Shown: one piece after another, positions 59,127-64,000 of the stretch | How positions within the stretch are numbered: the first letter of the stretch is position 1 | How the letters are laid out: the number at the start of each line of letters is the position of its first letter | NCBI RefSeq assembly: GCF_900109315.1 | Contig: NZ_FOJC01000003.1 | Location: forward strand, 124,001 to 188,000 | Direction of reading: 5' to 3' | From: [Haemophilus] ducreyi | GTDB lineage: Bacteria > Pseudomonadota > Gammaproteobacteria > Enterobacterales > Pasteurellaceae | DNA: 64,000 nt | The notes under the pieces: generated by a model | Database searches by the model: none | Seen by the model: only the letters and a program-made list of their open reading frames with translations | Told to the model about the DNA's origin: nothing | Translations under genes and position numbers: made by a program

Positions 59127-60331
59127 TCTTGTTTATGGTAATGTCCCCTTTAACGAACAAATTGCGTTTTATCGGCGTAAAATTCCGACACCAACAGCCA
59201 CATGGACTGATATTTATAATGCGGAACATGATTATGCAGCTGTCGTTGCTGGGGCGAATCGCCGTGAAATCATTGAAGATTTTACCAACTCTATTCAAGA
59301 CTTCATTGAAAACGGTAAAACACTGGAAGAGTTGGCAATATAACGGCGGGCGGAACTGGCGTAGTCGAGTCATTTACGAAATGAATTTACGTAGTAGCTA
59401 TCAGGCAGGGCGTTATGCGCAACTGCAAGAGTTAAAAGAAACCATGCCCTATTGGGAATATGTTCATAGTGATGCAGTCACTCACCCAAGGGTTGAACAT
59501 ATGCATTGGGACGGTTTGATTCTACGTCATGACGATCCATGGTGGAAAACTCATTTCCCTATTAATGCCTGGGGTTATCAATGCACTGTCATTGCTCGTA
59601 GTCAAGCCTATATGGATAAATTAGGGTTAAAACCGGATAACGCACCTGTGATTGAATGGGAAGAAAAATTGGTTGGTAAACGAGGTCTAAACCCACGTTT
59701 AGTTAAAGTACCAAAAGGGATTGACCCTAGCTTTGAGCATATACCAGGGGCTTCTCGGCTTCATGCTCATACACTACCACCGTTAGATAATAATGAGCAA
59801 CCGCGCAAAGTAACGTTTTATCCTCATCGTCAAGATACACCGATTCCAATGCCACAACCGCGTACGATTTCGCATAAATTAATCTTACCGATTGATAAGG
59901 ATGACGCATTTTATATTAACTCGTTCCTATCGGAATTTGGGGCAACCAAGCAAAATCCGGTGATCTTTGAGGATATTCTCGGTGAACCTTTAGTGATCAG
60001 TGAGGCGTTATTTACCTCACGCAGCGGTCATTCCAAAGTGAAAAAGCGTGGGCGTGAAGTTTATCTGAAAATACTTGCACAGGCACTCAAAGCACCGGAT
60101 GAAATCTGGGTACGAGCCGAACATCATCACCATTTAAATTTATTAATTGTACGCCGTCGTTATATTGCCCGTTTTAAACTAGATGATGGCAAACAAGAAG
60201 TGCCTGCGCTGGCGGTATTTGATGTTGGCAAGGACGGTTGGGAAGGTACTACGATTTTTGCGCCGGATAATAGCGAATATCTTGAACAAGTACGCACAGG
60301 CGTTATGCTGTATTACCGCGATGAAGAGTAA
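59119..60331 (+). pseudogene. head morphogenesis protein (Mu gp30/F-like) with PBECR-type C-terminal domain; frame break
   Basis: The N-terminal frame (MNNLVYGNVPFNEQIAFYRR, ending GKTLEELAI, stop at 59343) and the C-terminal frame (WQYNGGRNWRSRVIYEMNLRSS through QAGRYAQ) are two parts of a gp30/SPP1 gp7-type minor head protein. About 13 residues normally between GKTLEEF and the WxYNGGRNW segment are missing, so a deletion plus frame change near 59330-59336 is likely. The last 100 residues (PDEIWVRAEHH, VRRRYIARF, LAVFDVGKDGWEGTTIFAP, VRTGVMLYY) look like the PBECR nuclease domain often fused to this family. Confidence 0.8.
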
Positions 60332-60334
60332 AAA

Positions 60335-60362
60335 AAACTCACCCGCCGCCACAGGTGAGTTT
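60335..60362 (+). terminator. hairpin after the head morphogenesis gene
   Basis: Perfect 9-bp stem AAACTCACC/GGTGAGTTT with a 10-base GC-rich loop. Only three T follow, so it may be a partial terminator or an RNA processing/stability element. Confidence 0.55.
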
Positions 60363-60436
60363 CGTCGGGTGTGGGATTGGAGGTCTTGGCGGAGACTGCC
60401 CACCCGATACGAACTGTATATATCATAGGAGACAAT

Positions 60437-60925
60437 ATGAGTGGCGTCAAGGTTGAAATCAATACCGAACAGCTTACTACTATTTTAAATAAGGCAGTAC
60501 AAACTTTAGCTAATCCGAAAGCTATGTTTGGCGAGATGGGGGAAACTTTATTAGAGATCCATATTATCCGATTTACCCAACAGCAAGCCCCTGATGGTAC
60601 ACCTTGGCAACCATTGGATAGCAAGAAATATAATCAAGATAAAATTCTTACTCTACATGGCGATCTACGCGGTACATTACGCTATCAAGCAGATAATCAA
60701 GGTGTAGTATTCGGCTCTGATCGTCCTTATGCCGCAATTCACCAATTTGGCGGTACTATAAAACCCCAAAATAACAAAATGTTAAAACTTGGTACAGGTA
60801 ATAATACGTCATATGCCCGAAGTACCATCATTCCGGCTCGTCCATGGCTTGGGCTTTCTGCTGACAATGAACAACGATTAATTGAAATAGCACGCAATCA
60901 CCTTGAAAACGTATTTAATGCGTAA
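60437..60925 (+). CDS. phage virion morphogenesis protein (Mu gpG-like)
   Basis: 162 residues from ATG 60437 with AGGAGAC upstream. MSGVKVEINTEQLTTILNKA, QQQAPDGTPWQPLDSKKY, LHGDLRGTLRYQAD, DRPYAAIHQFGGTI and IPARPWLGLS are the family signature. In Mu, gpG is involved in tail/virion assembly. The larger ORF starting at 60371 has no RBS. Confidence 0.9.
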   Translation: MSGVKVEINTEQLTTILNKAVQTLANPKAMFGEMGETLLEIHIIRFTQQQAPDGTPWQPLDSKKYNQDKILTLHGDLRGTLRYQADNQGVVFGSDRPYAAIHQFGGTIKPQNNKMLKLGTGNNTSYARSTIIPARPWLGLSADNEQRLIEIARNHLENVFNA

Positions 60926-61068
60926 AACGCTTATAAAGCTATTTTAATATTGATTCTATAAATGATTACTTAGATACTTTTTAAGGCGTTTATAAACATT
61001 TATAAACGCCTTAAATGCCAATAAATCATCTCACCACTTACTCATTATACTTTTTTCCTACCGAATAC

Positions 61069-61090
61069 ATTCTAGACGCGTCCAAAATAC
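61069..61090 (+). promoter_or_regulatory. late-promoter motif, copy 2 (before the capsid operon)
   Basis: ATTCTAGACGCGTCC followed by AAAATAC, differing from copy 1 only at positions 8 and 11. It contains the palindrome GACGCGTC. It lies about 60 bases before the protease gene, the same distance as copy 1 from the holin gene. Confidence 0.6.
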
Positions 61091-61149
61091 AAATACGTTC
61101 CTGCCTGTCATACTGACCTCATCGAATTAACCACAGATACATTATCGAC

Positions 61150-61737
61150 ATGAAACTTACAAAGATGCCTATTATGAAATTAGGCACGCATACTGCAATG
61201 GATGGTCGTGCGATTTCTTTTACGACAGATATGCTTAATGACATTGCTGGCAGCTATGACCCGCAATTATCCGAATCTCCGATTGTTATCGGACATCCGA
61301 CATTGACCGCTCCGGCATACGGCTGGGTGAAACAAACTAGCGTGGAGGACGGCACACTTTACGCCCACGTAGGACAAGTTGATGCAGCCTTTGCTGAAGC
61401 GGTCAATGAAGGTCGTTATAAAAAACGCAGTGCTTCTATCTTTTTACCGGATACTCCCGGTAATCCGAAGCCCGGTCATTATTATTTACGTCACATTGGT
61501 TTTTTGGGTGCAATACCACCCGCAGTTAAGGGACTCGCTGATGTGAATTTTGCTCAAAATGTTGAAGGCGAAAATGCATTTGCGGATTTTGCCTTTGATG
61601 AATTATCCGAAAAAATAACTCAACTGATTTCAAGGAGAATGTCATGGATAAAACCAAAGAACAAGAAGCCACTGAAAAACAAGCGCAGGAAATCGCACAA
61701 CGTGAAGCCGTACTCAATGAGCGTGAAGAAAAAATAA
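61150..61737 (+). CDS. Mu-like prohead protease (I protein), possibly truncated by a frame break
   Basis: 195 residues. SFTTDMLNDIAGSYDPQLSESPIVIGHP, PAYGWVKQTSVEDGTLYAHV, RYKKRSASIF and LRHIGFLGAIPPAVKGL match the Mu I protease. The last about 40 residues (after DELSEKITQLIS) are basic and unlike the family. Adding one A to the A6 run at 61609-61614 would join it to the scaffold frame as DELSEKNNSTDFKENVMDK. Normally I and Z share one frame. Confidence 0.8.
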   Translation: MKLTKMPIMKLGTHTAMDGRAISFTTDMLNDIAGSYDPQLSESPIVIGHPTLTAPAYGWVKQTSVEDGTLYAHVGQVDAAFAEAVNEGRYKKRSASIFLPDTPGNPKPGHYYLRHIGFLGAIPPAVKGLADVNFAQNVEGENAFADFAFDELSEKITQLISRRMSWIKPKNKKPLKNKRRKSHNVKPYSMSVKKK

Positions 61738-62147
61738 AGGTGGCAGAAGCTGAAAAAGCCAAGGCTGAAAAGACACTAAAACAAAAAGAGGCAACGGACT
61801 TTGCTGAACAAATGGTAAAGGACGGCAAAGTATTACCAGCACAAAAAGCGGCATTAATTGAAGTATTAGTTGCTAATGCTGCTCAACCTATCTCTTTTTC
61901 GGATGGTTCGCAAACTGTCTCGAAATCTGCCATAGATGTGATTAAAGAAATCATTACACAAAAACCATTAGATTTTGCAGAAAAATCCGCACCGGAAGTA
62001 GAGCCTAGTAAAACTGCGGTAGATTTTGCCAATGGTGAATCTATTGCTCAAGCGGCAGCGCAATATCACGCTGAACAGTTAAAAAAAGGCATCAACATCT
62101 CAATGACTGATGCGGTTGATTACATTATGCGAGGTTCAAAAAAATGA
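61644..62147 (+). CDS. head scaffold protein (Z-like part of the I gene)
   Basis: 167 residues: MDKTKEQEATEKQAQEIAQR begins a long charged coiled coil, then FAEQMVKDGKVLPAQKAALIEVLV and a C-terminal ADAVDYIMR-type helix. AAGGAGAA lies 6 bases before the ATG, so it can be translated on its own, as the internal scaffold Z of Mu. It overlaps the protease ORF by 94 bases in another frame. It ends in ATGA overlap with the next gene. Confidence 0.85.
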   Translation: MDKTKEQEATEKQAQEIAQREAVLNEREEKIKVAEAEKAKAEKTLKQKEATDFAEQMVKDGKVLPAQKAALIEVLVANAAQPISFSDGSQTVSKSAIDVIKEIITQKPLDFAEKSAPEVEPSKTAVDFANGESIAQAAAQYHAEQLKKGINISMTDAVDYIMRGSKK

Positions 62148-62512
62148 CTCAAGTTACCCAATTAACAATAGCTTATTTGACAGAAGGAAAAATCGAAGGC
62201 TACCACATTGTTTATCATGGTGAAGAAAAAGAAGCAGCCAAACAAGCCACAGCTGCTACGGATAAATTACTCGGTGTCTCTACCCGAGTACCAAAAGAAC
62301 CGGGTGAACACGTTGATGTCGTACGCAGTGGCTTAGCGCCTGTGGTGTATGGCGAGCAAATCAAACGCGGCGATTACTTAACTACCGATAATAAAGGACG
62401 TGCGGTCAAGGCGACGGATAAACAAGCCTATGTTGGTATTGCTGAAGAAGATGGTGCCGAAGATGAAATCTGTTCACTATTTATTGCACCAGGTATTTTT
62501 GTAGCGTCTTAA
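62144..62512 (+). CDS. DUF2190 family capsid-associated protein
   Basis: 122 residues. GLAPVVYGEQIKRGDYLTTDNKGRAVKATDKQAYVGIAEEDGAEDEICSLFIAPG has the beta-rich DUF2190 pattern (structural or decoration proteins beside the major capsid gene). The ATG overlaps the scaffold stop by 4 bases. Confidence 0.78.
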   Translation: MTQVTQLTIAYLTEGKIEGYHIVYHGEEKEAAKQATAATDKLLGVSTRVPKEPGEHVDVVRSGLAPVVYGEQIKRGDYLTTDNKGRAVKATDKQAYVGIAEEDGAEDEICSLFIAPGIFVAS

Positions 62513-62562
62513 TATCTACAAAAATGAAACGCTTTTACATATTTTGAAAAAGGAAAAATACA

Positions 62563-63489
62563 ATGAGTAAAGCCAACTTTCCGGTTGATCCCGCACTTAC
62601 AGCTATCGCGATTGCTTATCGAAACCGTCGTATGATTTCAGATGATGTGTTACCACGAACGCCGGTTGCCAAACAAGAATTTAAGTATCTTCAATATAAT
62701 CTCGGCGAAGGTTTTGCTGTACCAAATGCCCGTGTTGGTCGTACATCACGTCCAAATCAAGTGGAATTTGGTGCAACGCAACTGACGTCATCCACTGAAG
62801 ATTTTGCACTCGATGCCCCAGTACCGTTAGCGGATATTGCTAATAAGCCAACAAACTATAACCCGAAAGGACGTGCGACGGAACAAACTACAAATTTAAT
62901 TGAATTAGGTCGAGAAGTACGTACCACAAACCTCGTTTTTAACAAAAAATCCTATGCCAATGGATTAACAAAAACGTTATCCGGCAATAACCAATGGTCA
63001 CATGATGACAGTAAACCGATCGCAGATCTATTAAGTGCATTAGATACTCCTGTTATGCGACCGAATATTATGATGTTAGGTCAAAAAGCGGCAACGGCAT
63101 TACGTACCAATAAATCCATTATTAAAGCGTATAACGGCTCTTTGGGTGATGAAGGACTTGTTCCGCTTGAATATCTCAAAGAATTATTTGAATTAGAAGA
63201 GATCTATGTCGGTCAGGCATTAATTAATACCGTTAATCAAGCCAAAAAAGCAGTCCTTCAGCAGGCTTGGGGAAATCATTGTGCCTTGATTTATCGTGAT
63301 CGTTTAGCGGATACAAATGGTGGAACAACCTTTGGGCTGACTGCACAATTTGGCACTCGTGAAGTACGCGATATTTTTGATGAAAACATGGGAATGCGTG
63401 GTGGCTATAACGTCCGCGTTGGTGAATCGGTGAAAGAATTAATCACGGCTCCTGATCTTGGTTTCTTCCTTGAAAATGTTATTGCTTAG
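62563..63489 (+). CDS. major capsid protein
   Basis: 308 residues. FPVDPALTAIAIAYRNRRMISDDVLPRTPVAKQEFKY, ANKPTNYNPKGRATEQTTNLIELGREVR and AQFGTREVRDIFDENMGMRGGYNVRVGE are typical of the Mu-type/BcepMu-type HK97-fold capsid. AAAAAGGAAAA lies 8 bases before ATG. The gene is intact. Confidence 0.88.
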   Translation: MSKANFPVDPALTAIAIAYRNRRMISDDVLPRTPVAKQEFKYLQYNLGEGFAVPNARVGRTSRPNQVEFGATQLTSSTEDFALDAPVPLADIANKPTNYNPKGRATEQTTNLIELGREVRTTNLVFNKKSYANGLTKTLSGNNQWSHDDSKPIADLLSALDTPVMRPNIMMLGQKAATALRTNKSIIKAYNGSLGDEGLVPLEYLKELFELEEIYVGQALINTVNQAKKAVLQQAWGNHCALIYRDRLADTNGGTTFGLTAQFGTREVRDIFDENMGMRGGYNVRVGESVKELITAPDLGFFLENVIA

Positions 63490-63497
63490 GCACTGTT

Positions 63498-64000
63498 ATG
63501 TACATCAATCTACAACAGTTATGTGAAAAACCGGGGGCGGTTGAGCTAGCACAAGTTACGGCTCAACCGGGTTTTGCGCCAGTTTCTCATCAGGTATTAA
63601 ATGCTTTGTTACGAGATGATGAAACGAAGCAGTTTCCATCAGCAGACGTTGAATATGGATTAACGATCATTACTCGGATTAATGAAGTCATTGCCGATAG
63701 TTGTGCATCGATTGATGGATATTTGCGCCAACGTGGTTATCGCATACCTTTTAAAAATACACCTCGTATTTTAACGACATGGGCAAGAGCAATAGTTCGT
63801 TATAACTTGCATTTGCACCTAATTTCAGAAGAAAAAAATAATCCGATTGTACGTGATTATCGCGATGCATTAAAAATGCTACAACTGGTTGCAGAAGCGA
63901 AATTTAGCCTTGGGCTTGAAGACACCTTAGCGTTGAAATCTGGTCGTCCAAAGTTTGTGAAAAAAGACCGAATATTTACGGATGAGAGTTTAAAAGACTA
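63498..64000 (+). CDS. head completion/connector protein (DUF1320, Mu gp36-like), partial
   Basis: Open frame from ATG 63498 to the window end, 167 codons visible. It begins MYINLQQLCEKPGAVELAQV and includes VEYGLTIITRINEVIADSCASIDGYLRQRGYRIPF and PRILTTWARAIVRYNLH, which match the DUF1320 family placed after the major capsid gene in Mu-like phages. The C-terminus lies outside the window. Confidence 0.85.
   Translation, partial: MYINLQQLCEKPGAVELAQVTAQPGFAPVSHQVLNALLRDDETKQFPSADVEYGLTIITRINEVIADSCASIDGYLRQRGYRIPFKNTPRILTTWARAIVRYNLHLHLISEEKNNPIVRDYRDALKMLQLVAEAKFSLGLEDTLALKSGRPKFVKKDRIFTDESLKD

Larger units (their letters stand above)
42338..64000. mobile_element. BcepMu-like transposable (Mu-type) prophage, left part
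   Basis: Leftward early genes (regulator, DDE transposase, AAA ATPase, Gam, GemA, Mor) diverge at about 50.6 kb from a repressor, followed by lysis and Mu-type head genes. Transposase at the left and transcribed leftward, and a BcepMu gp16-type regulator, are features of BcepMu-like phages rather than Mu itself. The left end is estimated from the start of the 30-bp-spaced TGGGAC repeats. The right end is outside the window. Several genes are frameshifted, so the element may be defective. Confidence 0.85.

Noticed and set aside
42520-62560. Similar AAAATATGAAAAAGGAAA stretches near 42400 and 62540 as repeated control sites
   Set aside because: Short, AT-rich and dominated by a ribosome-binding-site-like AAAAAGGAAA; likely chance.

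Overview
The window is chromosomal DNA of a member of the Pasteurellaceae. It is AT-rich, its genes match Haemophilus/Actinobacillus-type proteins, and DNA-uptake-like words with the core AAGCGGTC are scattered through the first 42 kb. The full ACAAGCGGT word (the Actinobacillus pleuropneumoniae-type uptake signal) occurs at least five times there, which points to the Apl-type branch of the family rather than the H. influenzae branch. The species cannot be named from the sequence alone.

Positions 1-42,200 are ordinary core genome. In order: the 3' part of dam, a sodium symporter, pgi and ubiK, a Met-Leu-Gln tRNA operon, a run of aroE-tsaC-zinc finger-yqfB-recX and then recA, folate genes (pabC-pabB divergent from rmuC-pabA), a DUF302 protein, lpxM, and the complete rnfABCDGE electron-transport operon. 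Next come an anaerobic ribonucleotide reductase pair (nrdG-nrdD) behind two NrdR boxes, rdgC, an MFS transporter, mnmA, a TonB-dependent heme-type receptor behind a Fur-like box, the complete nqrABCDEF operon followed by apbE and nqrM, nfuA, add, dusA, a glycosyltransferase, a membrane protein and pyrG. Rnf and Na+-NQR are related flavin/Fe-S ion pumps. ApbE (flavin transfer) and NqrM (iron-centre maturation) are the accessory factors needed to finish them, so much of this segment is one respiratory theme.

From about 42,340 to the end of the window lies the left two thirds or so of a transposable (Mu-type) prophage. Its layout is that of BcepMu-like phages. A leftward early operon (Ner/gp16-like regulator, winged-helix protein, coiled-coil protein, DDE transposase, AAA ATPase, Gam, small proteins, GemA, Mor) diverges from a rightward repressor. 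After the repressor come an accessory block, a lysis cassette (holin, transglycosylase, Rz/Rz1) and Mu-type head genes (small and large terminase, portal, gp30/F-like head protein, G-like protein, I/Z protease-scaffold, DUF2190 protein, major capsid, gp36). The tail genes and right end lie beyond the window. The prophage is inserted just upstream of pyrG.

Several genes carry frame breaks: a DUF302 protein, the MFS transporter, a small early phage gene, the transposase, an accessory phage gene, the head morphogenesis gene and probably the I/Z protease-scaffold. Most sit in short homopolymers and are reconciled by adding or removing one base. Either the assembly has homopolymer errors or the prophage is decaying; this must be settled before any biology is built on them.

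The most interesting signals are: three matching 13-bp palindromes plus an 18-bp palindrome in the lysogeny switch; a 22-bp motif repeated before two late operons; a predicted PBECR-type nuclease domain fused to the head protein; an accessory block between repressor and lysis genes; and a mismatch in uptake-signal type between chromosome and prophage.
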